From NCBI GenBank assembly GCA_963765875.1, contig CAVXYK010000026.1, positions 62,001 to 126,000 on the forward strand: a stretch of 64,000 nucleotides of DNA, read 5' to 3'. A program made the translations under genes and the position numbers. How positions within the stretch are numbered: position 1 is the first letter of the stretch; every line of letters starts with the position of its first letter. This stretch comes from JAWKOK01 sp963765875. GTDB lineage: Bacteria; Chloroflexota; Anaerolineae; Caldilineales; Caldilineaceae. The notes beneath the pieces were generated by a model. That model did not search any database. It had not been told where the DNA came from and saw only the letters and a program-made list of their open reading frames with translations. Below are positions 9,160 to 17,959 of this stretch, piece by piece.

Positions 9160-11424
9160 CTAGCCGTCCGCATAACATCGTACGCCGAACAACGCCGCCG
9201 GAGCGTTGCTGTGAGTCTCCAACACATGGATTGACAAACGCTTGGTCGACAGTGGCTGATCGAAGACCACTGTATTGCGGCCTTGATGGTTGTCCGTCGC
9301 CTCGGCCACAAGCTGCTCGCGGTCGTCGCAGATGCGGTAGTGTTTGACGCAGAAAGGCATGACCGATTCCGGATGGCCGAAGAGCGCACTCTCCATGGGG
9401 TGGTCAAAGTCGACATCGAAGGCCAGTTCGACACGGGCGATGGACTGTTCTTCCGGCCATTCAAGATTGATGGTCGGGAGTCCATCGTCTATCGCTGCTA
9501 CCCACGCATTGGGCCCGGATGTCGGCCGATCTATGCCGCTGACAACCTGCTGCGGACCGAAGAGCGCAATCAGCGGGTCAACGACAATGGCCATGTTGCG
9601 TCCGCCCGGTCGCCGTTCGGGGCACCAAAAGTCAAAGACCTCCACGCCGATATCTCGATCCGGCTGCTGGGTGTGACGATGGGTCAGAGAGAGCACCCCG
9701 GTAATCCGCAACTCGCTGGTGTGGACGGAAACATGTTCGTTGGCCATCAGGCAGTAGAAAGCCTGCTTGGCCACGGCCAGCGAGGCATCAAAATCAGCTA
9801 CAACTTGCTGGTTCGCACCCGCAGCCAGGGCCACCGACTTCGCTACCAGCAGCACATCCGGCGTCTGATTGTCTGTGCGACTGCTGGTACGGAGTTCCAG
9901 CAATAACGTGGTCGGCTCGGCCACGTCGACGGTGAATGTTACCGAAGGCACGGGACCTTCATCCAACGGCAACATCTGCGTACGAGCGCGATCCAGCCGT
10001 ACAGGCGGCCCGTCGTCGGGCAGCGAGTCCAGAGCAAGGCAACTTGAGGCCGAGATCTTGGCCGCATCCGCCAGGTTGTCGGGATCGTCCAACGCAAAGC
10101 CGGGAATATGTTGGCCACGGCGCATAAGTTCGAGCTGAAGATCGGCCACGCGTGTCGGCTCGCTGATGTCCGCCGGCAGTAGGCCGTCACGATGGCAAAG
10201 CACAGCAGCCATCGCCACAGCCTGGGCCGAGTTTGCGCAGGTGGCCATGACGCGTGTTGTGCCAAAGGCGACATGGGAAGCGCTGATGATACGACCGGCC
10301 AGGAAGAGGTTACTAATGTTCTTGCTGTAGAGACAGCTGTACGGGATCTGATAGACACCCTTGGCATGCCACTGATCGCAGCCGGGCCGTTCGCTGTAGA
10401 CACCGTCAGCCGGGTGCAGGTCGATGGACCAACCGCCAAAGGAGACGGCATCATCGAAGTGGCGCTGCTCGACGATATCCTGCTGGGTGAGCATGTAGGG
10501 CCCTTCAAAACGGCGGCTCTCTCGCTTCCCTGGAATGTGGCCCACCCATTCCAGGGTCAGATTCTCGGCGTCGGGGAACTCGCCCGAATTCTTGATGTGA
10601 TCCCAGACACCATAGACAACCTTCCAGAGTTCCCACTTGATGGTCTCGGTCTCGTGAACCGTGTCCAAGCGGCCGCCATACTCGATCCACCAGAGGCGAC
10701 AGCCGACGGTCGCCGTATTGAATTGACGATAGCGGGGGACGACGGTAATGTCATCCAGGGCGAAGCTGGGCGGCACGAAGCGTACCGGCGTGCCCACATC
10801 CTTGGAGTAGAAGTAGATGGAGTGTCCCAGCAGTTCGCCGTAGGCATCGTCGGGTGCGAACTTCTCGCCGAATTCGGCCTGCGACTCAGCCCCCATACGA
10901 AAGGCGGCCCCGGCCAGAAAACCGACCACGCCGTCGCCCGAGGCATCACAGAAAAGAGGGGCGCGCGCTACATAGCGGGTCGAGTTCTGGCTACAAAACC
11001 CAGTGACGCCGGCAATGATGTCGGCATCGGCTTTCTCCACCTCATAGACTGCGGTATTGAGCAGCAGCGTGATGTTTGGCTCCTCGACGACCTTCTCCAG
11101 CAGAATGGTGTCGAAGATAATCGAGTTACCCTCACGATTGCGATACATATTCTCGACAAGGATCTCGTCATTCACGCCACCCTCGCGTGCCCAGCGGTTG
11201 TTGTTGCCCATGTGCGAGGTCGCGCCCAGCACCCAGAGCCGCACCTCACTGGACGAGTTGCCTCCTAAAACCGGCCTGTCCTGGATCAGCGTGACCGAAA
11301 TGCCTGCTCGCGCCGCGGTAATGGCACAGCACACGCCGGCCAGGCCTCCGCCGACCACGACGAGATCAGATTGGGTTTCGATGGTTTTAAGCTGGCGGTG
11401 ATCGACCGCCGGTTCAATCTGCAT
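9160..11424 (-). CDS. FAD-dependent oxidoreductase (FAD_oxidored family) with C-terminal accessory domain
   Basis: Intact protein of 754 residues. The Rossmann motif VVGGGLAGVCCAITAARAG lies near the N-terminus, followed by LGGNSSSEVRLWVLGA, DASGDGVVGFLAG, WGHIPGKRESRR-type and NISNLFLAGRIISASHVAFG blocks shared with the paralogue at 4690-6570. After about residue 470 the sequence becomes beta-rich (VTFTVDVAEPTTLLLEL, IARVELAFDVDFDHP), suggesting one or two galactose-binding-like sandwiches. The ATG at 11424 with GAGGAA upstream was chosen over a GTG 21 bases earlier. It follows the two sugar ABC permeases and precedes the serine hydrolase. A sugar or glycoside oxidase role is likely but unproven. 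Confidence 0.88.
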   Translation of the reverse strand: MQIEPAVDHRQLKTIETQSDLVVVGGGLAGVCCAITAARAGISVTLIQDRPVLGGNSSSEVRLWVLGATSHMGNNNRWAREGGVNDEILVENMYRNREGNSIIFDTILLEKVVEEPNITLLLNTAVYEVEKADADIIAGVTGFCSQNSTRYVARAPLFCDASGDGVVGFLAGAAFRMGAESQAEFGEKFAPDDAYGELLGHSIYFYSKDVGTPVRFVPPSFALDDITVVPRYRQFNTATVGCRLWWIEYGGRLDTVHETETIKWELWKVVYGVWDHIKNSGEFPDAENLTLEWVGHIPGKRESRRFEGPYMLTQQDIVEQRHFDDAVSFGGWSIDLHPADGVYSERPGCDQWHAKGVYQIPYSCLYSKNISNLFLAGRIISASHVAFGTTRVMATCANSAQAVAMAAVLCHRDGLLPADISEPTRVADLQLELMRRGQHIPGFALDDPDNLADAAKISASSCLALDSLPDDGPPVRLDRARTQMLPLDEGPVPSVTFTVDVAEPTTLLLELRTSSRTDNQTPDVLLVAKSVALAAGANQQVVADFDASLAVAKQAFYCLMANEHVSVHTSELRITGVLSLTHRHTQQPDRDIGVEVFDFWCPERRPGGRNMAIVVDPLIALFGPQQVVSGIDRPTSGPNAWVAAIDDGLPTINLEWPEEQSIARVELAFDVDFDHPMESALFGHPESVMPFCVKHYRICDDREQLVAEATDNHQGRNTVVFDQPLSTKRLSIHVLETHSNAPAALFGVRCYADG

Positions 11425-11491
11425 TGGAGTATTCCTCAGTATCACGTTCCCGGCGAATGAGAAGGCCGCCGCCTAACCAGCGGGACCAATA

Positions 11492-12373
11492 TTATCCTTT
11501 GAGGCCAGACATGGTCACGCCTTGGACGAACTGTCGCTGGAACATAGCGAAAATGATGAGGACTGGGACCACCATCAAAACTGAGGCGGCCATCATCTCA
11601 TTGAAAAGTGATCCCTGGCCTGGCATGGCCCGGAAGCTGTAAAGACCCAGAGCGAGTGTGTGCATTTCGCTTTTGTTCAGGTAGATCAAGGGGCCGAGGA
11701 AATCGTTCCACGCATTCTGGAACGAAAGAATGGCGACTACAGTCAAGGCCGGCGTGGATAGCGGCACCATGATGCGCAAAAAGATACCAAACTCCGAGGC
11801 GCCGTCAATTCGTGCTGCATCGCTGAGTTCATAGGGAATGGTGCGGAAAAATTGCCGTAGTAGGAAAACGTAGAATGGATTGCCAAAGAAAGTAGGCACG
11901 ATCAGTGGCAGGAACGTGTCCACCCATCCGATCTTGGAAAAACCGACAAAGAGCGGCACCATCGTCACCGCGTATGGCATCATCATGCTTGCGAGCAAGA
12001 CGACAAAAAGTTGGTCTCGTCCGGGGAACCGCAAGCGGGCAAAACCATAGGCGACCAGCGTACACGAGGCCAGGCTGCCGATCACGGTGAAGAGCGTAAT
12101 GATCACTGTGTTGACGAAACTTCGGCTGAAATTCCAGAAGTTCAGCGCCTTGGTATAGTTTTCCCACATCACGGGATCAGGAATCCACTGGGGCGGAATG
12201 GTCCCGATCTGGCTCAACGGCATCAGAGACGTGAGGAACATGTAGATCAGCGGCGTGAGAAAGATGAAGCTCAATATGACCAGCACGGCGTAGAGCAACA
12301 CGCGGTTGAGTATTTTCGACCAGTTCTTGCGCCACTTGGCTTGATGGGCTTCCGTCATGACTTGGCTAGTCAA
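11492..12373 (-). CDS. Carbohydrate ABC transporter permease (MalG type)
   Basis: Inner-membrane permease of 293 residues with six hydrophobic segments. The first segment (LLYAVLVILSFIFLTPLIYMF) follows a short basic N-terminus. The EAA loop that docks the ATPase reads DAARIDGASEFGIFLRIMVP (about residues 187-206). The C-terminus QGVTMSGLKG is typical of MalG/LacG proteins. It is preceded by a MalF-type permease and a sugar-binding lipoprotein. No ATPase gene is present, so a shared MsmX/UgpC-type ATPase encoded elsewhere must power it, as is common for CUT1 importers. Confidence 0.93.
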   Translation of the reverse strand: MTSQVMTEAHQAKWRKNWSKILNRVLLYAVLVILSFIFLTPLIYMFLTSLMPLSQIGTIPPQWIPDPVMWENYTKALNFWNFSRSFVNTVIITLFTVIGSLASCTLVAYGFARLRFPGRDQLFVVLLASMMMPYAVTMVPLFVGFSKIGWVDTFLPLIVPTFFGNPFYVFLLRQFFRTIPYELSDAARIDGASEFGIFLRIMVPLSTPALTVVAILSFQNAWNDFLGPLIYLNKSEMHTLALGLYSFRAMPGQGSLFNEMMAASVLMVVPVLIIFAMFQRQFVQGVTMSGLKG

Positions 12374-12393
12374 TTTCGTTCACTCCCCTATTG

Positions 12394-13344
12394 CTAGTTG
12401 TAGAAAACCCAGCGATCTGATGTTTTGACCATAACCAGCGTCAACAAAAGGACGATGAGAAAGAGGATCCACGCCAGGGCCGAAGCGTAGCCCATCTTGA
12501 ACTGGTTGAACGCAAGCTCGAAGAGGTGCAGTACGTAGACGCGTGTAGAATTCAGAGGGCCGCCGGCGCCGCCGCCTGAGCCGCCGGTCGTCATCACCAA
12601 GACCTGTGCAAAGACCTGAAAGCCCTGGATGATGTTGATGATCAAGTTGAAGAAGATCGTCGGGGTCATCAACGGTATCGTGATCTTCATCATGCGCTTC
12701 CATTGAGACGCACCATCCAGATCGGCGGCTTCATACAGATGCTGGGGAATATCTTGCAGCCCGGCCAGGAAGATGAGCATGGTAACGCCAACCCAGGTGA
12801 TGCTCACGAGGATCAATCCAGGCTTTGACCAGACAGGGCTGGTCATCCACCCGGGGCCGTCAATGCCGATCAAGCTAAGACCGTAGTTGACGAGGCCGAA
12901 CTTGGGATTCAGGATGAAGAGCCAAATGATGGAGACAGCGACGATGGGCACGATCGAAGGCACATAGAAGAGCGTGCGCCAGACGGTGATGCCCTTGACC
13001 TTTCTGTTCAGCAGCAAGGCGAGCAGGAAGCCCAACACGAGCCGCACTGTGACCATCCCAATCACATAATAGGTGGTATTCCAAAGCGACTTCCAGAAGT
13101 AACGATCGGCGCCGCTCAACGCTCTGATATAGTTGTCCAGTCCAACCCACTTTCCGGGTTGTAAGATGGAATAGGTCGTAAAGCTGAAATACAGTGAGGC
13201 CACGAAGGGCCCCAAGAAAAAGAGAAAGAAGCCAACGATCCAGGGTGATATGAAGAGGTAGCCAATGATCGCCTCGCGACGCTTCATTGAGGAGCCCCTG
13301 TGTCCTTTTCCTTGATCGATCTGCGCTGCCGATGTCGTAGTCAT
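12394..13344 (-). CDS. Carbohydrate ABC transporter permease (MalF/UgpA type)
   Basis: CUT1-family permease of 316 residues. Six membrane segments start at IIGYLFISPWIVGFFLFFLGPF, and the EAA loop is EAADLDGASQWKRMMKITIP. The ATG at 13344 with AAGGGTGGG just upstream is preferred over an ATG 24 bases earlier that lacks a ribosome site. Its stop is 20 bases before the MalG-type gene. It pairs with that protein to form the channel for the substrate delivered by the lipoprotein at 13538-14923. Confidence 0.93.
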   Translation of the reverse strand: MTTTSAAQIDQGKGHRGSSMKRREAIIGYLFISPWIVGFFLFFLGPFVASLYFSFTTYSILQPGKWVGLDNYIRALSGADRYFWKSLWNTTYYVIGMVTVRLVLGFLLALLLNRKVKGITVWRTLFYVPSIVPIVAVSIIWLFILNPKFGLVNYGLSLIGIDGPGWMTSPVWSKPGLILVSITWVGVTMLIFLAGLQDIPQHLYEAADLDGASQWKRMMKITIPLMTPTIFFNLIINIIQGFQVFAQVLVMTTGGSGGGAGGPLNSTRVYVLHLFELAFNQFKMGYASALAWILFLIVLLLTLVMVKTSDRWVFYN

Positions 13345-13447
13345 TGCCCACCCTTTTCGTGCAACCATCCATTTTCATGCCCGGAAGAACGGAATTGGCC
13401 CAAGTCCATAGGTTCTTTTCCTGCGAAGAACAACCAAATCTAAACAC

Positions 13448-13497
13448 GCTAGGGCCAGTAAGTTTCGGCAAGTTGGCGAAAACTTGCTGGCCCTAGC
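13448..13497 (-). promoter_or_regulatory. Intercistronic stem-loop between binding-protein and permease genes
   Basis: Near-perfect inverted repeat with arms of 18 bases (GCTAGGGCCAG.AAGTTT) and one mismatch around a 14-base loop. It lies 41 bases after the binding-protein stop and about 100 bases before the MalF-type start. There is no U-tract, so it is more likely an mRNA stabiliser or partial terminator that lets the binding protein be made in excess over the permeases, as known for malE-malF type operons. Confidence 0.6.
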
Positions 13498-13537
13498 AAA
13501 CGCTCAGACTGTCAATCGTTCACGATCGGCCGTCAAG

Positions 13538-14923
13538 CTATTCCTTGCCGGCCCAGAAATCATCCAATGCAGCTTGCGCTTCAGCGGCGCCCCATTCGAG
13601 GGCTTCCGCAGGCGTCTGTACGCCAAAGAGCGCCTCTTCCTGCATCTGAACAACGATCTCTTCAATTGCAGGCTGAATGGGCGAGATGGGAATCATCTGG
13701 TCGGTGGCGAGCACCTCCAGGAAGCCGTCCCAGACGGGGTTGCCTTCACTAGACTCAGGCTGTTCATTGCACTCAATCCAGGGCGAGGGGCGCTGCTGTT
13801 CTTGGAGGAACCAACAGCCGCCGTCCATGTCCGCAGTCAGGAATTCAAGCAGCAGCCAGGCTTCTTCAGCATTCTCCACTCCTTCAGGGATCGCGTAGCC
13901 CCAGCCGCCGTAGACAAAGCCACGCTTTTCGGGATCGCCATTGGGGCCGATTGGAATCGGTGACACATCGAACTTCATGTCGGGCGCAAACTCTTGAATC
14001 TTGAACAGCTCCCAGGTTCCATTGGTCTGCATGGCCTCATAACCGGTGTAGAATGGACCATTCTCCCATTCACCGGTCTGGCTGTAGAAGGCATCAACTT
14101 CCTCGACGCCGCCGTTGATGTTGTTGGTGAAGTCAACCACCCACTCCAGCGCTTCCAAGCCCTCAGGAGAATTCCAGGTGATCGTGCGCATGTCATCGCT
14201 GATCCATTGGCCGCCGTTATTGTGTAGCCAGCCCAGGAAAGAGATCCCGGCATGCATACCATTGACGCGGGGATTGATGCCCACACGCTGCAGCTCTCCA
14301 TCCTCCATGATCGTCAATGTTTTGGCGACTTCTTCCAATTCCGCCCAAGTCTGGGGCGGGCTCGCCGGGTCCAGCCCGGCTTCCTCATACATGTCTTGGT
14401 TTAACCAGAGAATACTGACGCCGCCGCCAGTGGGAAGGGGCAACAAGTAGGTATCGCCACCATACATCGCACCTTCGATCTCTGATTCGTAGAACATGTC
14501 GGCAGTAATGCCGGCGGCCGACATGAGATCGTCAATCGGCATGAGCGCGCCCTGTTCGACGAAGGCGGGCACATCCTGCTTGCCCAGCATGGTCACGTCC
14601 GGCGGCTCACCGGCAGCTACGGATGTCAGGATCTTCTGCAGCCGGTTTTCCCAGGGCTGGAGGGTCATCTCAACCGTGATCCAAGGATATTTCTCCTCGA
14701 ACCGGCGGATCTGTTCTTCCATCAAGGGAACACGATTGCCGCCCCAATGATGCCAGAAGGTGAGGGTAACCGGCTCATTGCCGTCTGGTGCGTCCGCGGC
14801 CGACTCTTCAACGGCGGCCGATTCACCTTCAGGTCCAGCGGGTGCAGACGATGGCGCAGCACAACCACCGATCAGTAGTGCCAATACTAGCAGCACAGCC
14901 AATGGCCAGAATTTCTTGTTCAC
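13538..14923 (-). CDS. Sugar ABC transporter substrate-binding lipoprotein
   Basis: Extracellular solute-binding protein family 1, 461 residues. A lipoprotein signal (MNKKFWPLAVLLVLALLIGG followed by C21) is succeeded by an acidic low-complexity linker and the binding fold starting VTLTFWHHWGG. RRFEEKYPWITVEM and VTMLGKQDVPAFVEQGALMP are standard family blocks. Translation starts at a GTG with GGAGG seven bases upstream. It is the first gene of the importer operon (binding protein, MalF, MalG) and sits just downstream of a LacI regulator on the same strand. It should capture an oligosaccharide or sugar at the cell surface; the ligand is unknown. Confidence 0.93.
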   Translation of the reverse strand: MNKKFWPLAVLLVLALLIGGCAAPSSAPAGPEGESAAVEESAADAPDGNEPVTLTFWHHWGGNRVPLMEEQIRRFEEKYPWITVEMTLQPWENRLQKILTSVAAGEPPDVTMLGKQDVPAFVEQGALMPIDDLMSAAGITADMFYESEIEGAMYGGDTYLLPLPTGGGVSILWLNQDMYEEAGLDPASPPQTWAELEEVAKTLTIMEDGELQRVGINPRVNGMHAGISFLGWLHNNGGQWISDDMRTITWNSPEGLEALEWVVDFTNNINGGVEEVDAFYSQTGEWENGPFYTGYEAMQTNGTWELFKIQEFAPDMKFDVSPIPIGPNGDPEKRGFVYGGWGYAIPEGVENAEEAWLLLEFLTADMDGGCWFLQEQQRPSPWIECNEQPESSEGNPVWDGFLEVLATDQMIPISPIQPAIEEIVVQMQEEALFGVQTPAEALEWGAAEAQAALDDFWAGKE

Positions 14924-15021
14924 GATGAAACCTCCGTATGTTGGTGAGGGCGGCCCGAGTATAGGCCGCAGATTCAGTAGGATGGATCTAGAAGAAAAAC
15001 CTAGCCCATTTGATGCCGGAC

Positions 15022-15051
15022 ATGGATTGAACTCAGATGGATTGAACTCAA
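15022..15051. repeat. Tandem 15-bp direct repeat upstream of the sugar importer
   Basis: Two consecutive copies of ATGGATTGAACTCA(G/A) lie between the LacI gene stop and the binding-protein start, roughly 100-130 bases before the latter. They could be a paired operator or simply a small duplication. Confidence 0.5.
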
Positions 15052-16064
15052 GTCGTCTCCCTAATCACTAGAGATGTGGGGATCAATGTCAGCCACGCGT
15101 TCTCGGTCTTTTCGGTCAGCATCACAACCAGGCGGCGGGCTGCAATGACACCCATTTGGGTCATGTCAAACTTAACAGACGTCAATGGCGGATCGGTGTA
15201 ACGGGCGACGATATAGTCATGAAAACCGACCACGGCTACGTCGTCGGGCGCCTGGCGGCCGGTAAGTTTCAATGCGCGTAGGCCGCCCATTGCTGCATAG
15301 TCATCGGCATAGATGATGGCGTCCAGCTCAGGCGATCTGGACAACAGTTCGTGAGTGGCAAGCTGGCCCGCCTCTGGAGAAAAGTCGCCCGGATAAACGT
15401 TCAAGTCCGAATAGTCCAAATCATGCAGGGCCAATCCTAGGCGATAGCCGAGGTACTTTTCACGGCTGGTATTGGTGCTTTCCGGTCCGTTGACCAGACC
15501 GATATTCCTCTTGCCTCTGTCGACCAGATGGGCAACAACTTGTTCAACGCCGTACCGATAGTCGGCCATGACACTGTTGACATGAAGCGGCCGGGCATGT
15601 GACCCGGCAACCACAAAGGGCAGATCGGTCGTCATCAGTTTGCGGATGAAGTCAGAACTTTGAACGCCGCCCATTAGAATGATGCCGGCAATATTGGGAT
15701 CGGCAACATAGTGTTCCACATGTTCTTCGGCAAGACTCAGGTGCTGAATACGCGTCTCATAGCCGCATTGTTCCAGGATCCGACGGGCACCCACGACAAT
15801 CAGCTGCTCGATTACGTGGGTTTCGGGTTGCCTTGCTTCAAGTTCCTCAGGGTTGTCGTGATGGGTCAGCAGCGAAATCAACCGACCTGTGCGCGCGCTA
15901 CTCTTCCGACGCAAATTATGCAGAGGGTATCCCAGCTCTTCCGCTGCCCGTTGCACCAACGAACGCGTGGCATCATCCACATACTGCTGTTGATTTAGCG
16001 CTCGGGAAACGGTGGAGACTGAAACGTTCGTATAGCTTGCAATGTCGCGCAGTGTTACGGCCAT
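15048..16064 (-). CDS. LacI-family transcriptional regulator
   Basis: Repressor of 338 residues. The N-terminal helix-turn-helix (VTLRDIASYTNVSVSTVSRA, residues 3-22) and hinge are followed by a periplasmic-binding-protein-like effector domain (RLISLLTHH..., DAIIYADDYAAMGGLRAL, DDVAVVGFHD, LTSVKFDMTQMG). The start at MAVTLRD gives the canonical LacI length; an upstream in-frame extension is not needed. It lies immediately upstream of the sugar ABC operon and downstream of an enolase-family gene on the same strand, so it probably represses both in the absence of their sugar. A 13-bp palindrome at 16098-16110 is a candidate autoregulatory site. Confidence 0.92.
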   Translation of the reverse strand: MAVTLRDIASYTNVSVSTVSRALNQQQYVDDATRSLVQRAAEELGYPLHNLRRKSSARTGRLISLLTHHDNPEELEARQPETHVIEQLIVVGARRILEQCGYETRIQHLSLAEEHVEHYVADPNIAGIILMGGVQSSDFIRKLMTTDLPFVVAGSHARPLHVNSVMADYRYGVEQVVAHLVDRGKRNIGLVNGPESTNTSREKYLGYRLGLALHDLDYSDLNVYPGDFSPEAGQLATHELLSRSPELDAIIYADDYAAMGGLRALKLTGRQAPDDVAVVGFHDYIVARYTDPPLTSVKFDMTQMGVIAARRLVVMLTEKTENAWLTLIPTSLVIRETT

Positions 16065-16097
16065 CAGGTCCGTCTCTATTCTGCAATACCCGACGAA

Positions 16098-16110
16098 TGT
16101 TTCCGAAACA
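16098..16110. promoter_or_regulatory. Candidate operator for the LacI-type repressor
   Basis: Perfect palindrome TGTTTCCGAAACA centred 40 bases upstream of the repressor start codon, in the position expected for autoregulation. LacI-family sites are usually even palindromes with a central CG, so this odd-centred one is suggestive only. Confidence 0.4.
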
Positions 16111-16147
16111 AACATATATTTTCCCATGAGAAATGTCAACAGATATT

Positions 16148-16178
16148 GGGCAAGTTGCAACAAATCTGCAACTTGCCC
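16148..16178. repeat. Perfect 12-bp inverted repeat between the enolase gene and the LacI gene
   Basis: GGGCAAGTTGCA and its exact reverse complement are separated by seven bases. This lies downstream of the enolase stop (16312) and upstream of the repressor. No U-tract follows on either strand; it may be a transcript-stabilising hairpin, a weak terminator or an operator. Confidence 0.5.
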
Positions 16179-16311
16179 GACGGTCCGTTCTCGGAATTCC
16201 TGGTTCTGGTACTTACTGTTATGTTCTTGAGGATAGGAATGACTGACGGCCAGGGGAGGCCATCATCATGAAACGCGAGGGGAGGACTGTGCAGAAAATC
16301 AAGTCAGTGGC

Positions 16312-17520
16312 CTATTGTACCTCTCGGCCGACACGTCGGCGGCTCTTGATCACCCCTTGAAGCGCATCGAGATCGAACTGAACGCCCAGGCCCGGCCCTT
16401 CCGGCACGGTGATGAAGCCCTCATGCGGCTCCAGCGGCGCCTGCATCAAATCATTGCCGATGCCGGACGGACGCGGGTGATACTCGCAGACGAGGAAATT
16501 GGGCGAGGCCGCGGCCAGATGCAGCGCAGCAGCCACATGGACCATGGTCCCCATGCTCACATGCGCGGCCCAGGGTGTGTGGAAGGCATCGGCGAGAATG
16601 GCGATCTTCAAACCCTCGGTGATGCCGCCGGCGCGGCAGATGTCGGGCAGGATGACGTCGACGGCACGTGCGGCCAGACGGTCTCGAAACTGGAAGCGAT
16701 TGCACTCGGTCTCGCCGGCCACGACCATGATGTCGAGCGCCCGGCTCAGCTCGGCATAGCCGGCATGGTCCTCCGGCGCCAGCGGATCTTCGAACCAGTA
16801 GCATCCAAGTCGTTCGAACTCGCGCCCGACTTGGATGACCGTGCCAAGGTCGTAGGCGCCGTGAGCGTCAACGAGCAGATGAGCACGGTCTCCAGTCACT
16901 TCGGCCACAGCCGCTACAGTGGCCAGATCCTCTTCCAGTGAGCGACGACCGATGGCTAGCTTGACCGCGGTGTAGCCGGCATCAAGGAAGGACGAAGCAG
17001 CAGCTTGACGCTGGGAATCTGAGTCCCCAGGGACCCCCGACGCATAGACCGGAATCTCCGTCCGGTACGGTCCGCCCAGCAAAGCATAGATCGGCTGCCC
17101 CATGATCTGGCCGCGCAGGTCCCAGAGCGCGATGTCGACGCCGGCGATGGCTTCCGTGGTGAAACCGGTGTTGTGGCCGCGCAGACGCATGGCCCCGTAC
17201 ATGCGCTCCCAGAGCACTTCGCCGGACAACGGGTCTTGGCCCAGGATCAGCGGGGCCAGCAGATCGAGAATCAACGCCTGCGTCACCGTCGGCGCATACG
17301 GCGCATGTGCTTCGCCCCACCCGACCAAAGTGGCATCGGTCTCGATGCGCACCAGCACGGTCTGCTCGCCGTCGGGATAGGTGCAGAGATGGCGGCCACC
17401 GGCATAGCGATCGGTGAGGACGCGCGTGGGCTGCGGTTCGACGGCGTCCACAAGGCCGTGGCCTACTGCATAGCTCTTTTCAGAATGAAGGATGAGGGCT
17501 TCAACTGCGGTGATCTTCAA
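16312..17520 (-). CDS. Mandelate racemase/muconate lactonizing enzyme family protein
   Basis: Enolase-superfamily enzyme of 402 residues. The start is a TTG (MKITAVEAL) with AGGAG six bases upstream. The capping domain contains the flexible loop region (DRYAGGRHLCTYPDG) and the barrel has VKLAIG, LLVDAHGAY, YWFEDPL and VAGETE (metal ligands at D, E, E), then AAHVSMGT with a probable catalytic His. Likely a dehydratase of an aldonate or aldarate. It is the first gene of the minus-strand island and is followed by the LacI gene. Of the three family members here it is the most divergent from the other two, implying a different substrate. Confidence 0.9.
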   Translation of the reverse strand: MKITAVEALILHSEKSYAVGHGLVDAVEPQPTRVLTDRYAGGRHLCTYPDGEQTVLVRIETDATLVGWGEAHAPYAPTVTQALILDLLAPLILGQDPLSGEVLWERMYGAMRLRGHNTGFTTEAIAGVDIALWDLRGQIMGQPIYALLGGPYRTEIPVYASGVPGDSDSQRQAAASSFLDAGYTAVKLAIGRRSLEEDLATVAAVAEVTGDRAHLLVDAHGAYDLGTVIQVGREFERLGCYWFEDPLAPEDHAGYAELSRALDIMVVAGETECNRFQFRDRLAARAVDVILPDICRAGGITEGLKIAILADAFHTPWAAHVSMGTMVHVAAALHLAAASPNFLVCEYHPRPSGIGNDLMQAPLEPHEGFITVPEGPGLGVQFDLDALQGVIKSRRRVGREVQ

Positions 17521-17564
17521 GAGGCTCTCCTGTTACAACGTATCCAGTCGGCGATCAGACCGGT

Positions 17565-17777
17565 AGAGACAAGGCATTCCCCGCCAATTCTTCTCCAAAC
17601 AGACGGCTTCGAACAAAGCATATCATCCTCCAACCAGAGACGTCACAGAAATGCCTTGTCCGAGTCGGGTCGGCGGACAGGGCATTCCTAGTCAAGCTCT
17701 GACCAGCGGTTGCGGTCTCCCAATCTGAACCGATAGGGTCGCCGCCGATTTCGTATGGAATGCCCTGTCCCTACGTG
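17565..17777. repeat. Repeats of the motif GACAGGGCATTCC in both orientations
   Basis: The 440-base gap upstream of the enolase gene holds four variants: 'gacaaggcattcccc' near 17568, 'aatgccttgtcc' near 17651, 'gacagggcattcc' near 17675 and 'ggaatgccctgtcc' near 17757. They alternate in orientation and could fold into hairpins. No ORF with coding character is seen here. Confidence 0.6.
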
Positions 17778-17902
17778 CGCAAACAGGAGCATCGACTCTG
17801 ATTGCCGGTGACGACCCTGAAGATTGAGTTCACGACCTATCATACTTCGGTGAAGTAAATTAGACAATGGGATTCTGGACAAGGCAGCCCCTCGCCCAAA
17901 CG

Positions 17903-17936
17903 AAAAAGCACCAACGCTTCTGAAAACGTTGGTGCT
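17903..17936 (-). terminator. Rho-independent terminator of the cytochrome oxidase operon
   Basis: On the minus strand, AGCACCAACG, a 10-base loop and CGTTGGTGCT are followed by TTTTT. It lies 24 bases beyond the ctaB stop codon, the expected end of the operon that starts at 26082. Confidence 0.88.
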
Positions 17937-17959
17937 CATGTATATCCGAATCATGGTAT

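Noticed and set aside
10192..11268. Long plus-strand ORF of 358 codons
   Set aside because: Antisense to the intact FAD_oxidored gene; no recognisable motifs and no ribosome site. A GC-rich shadow frame.
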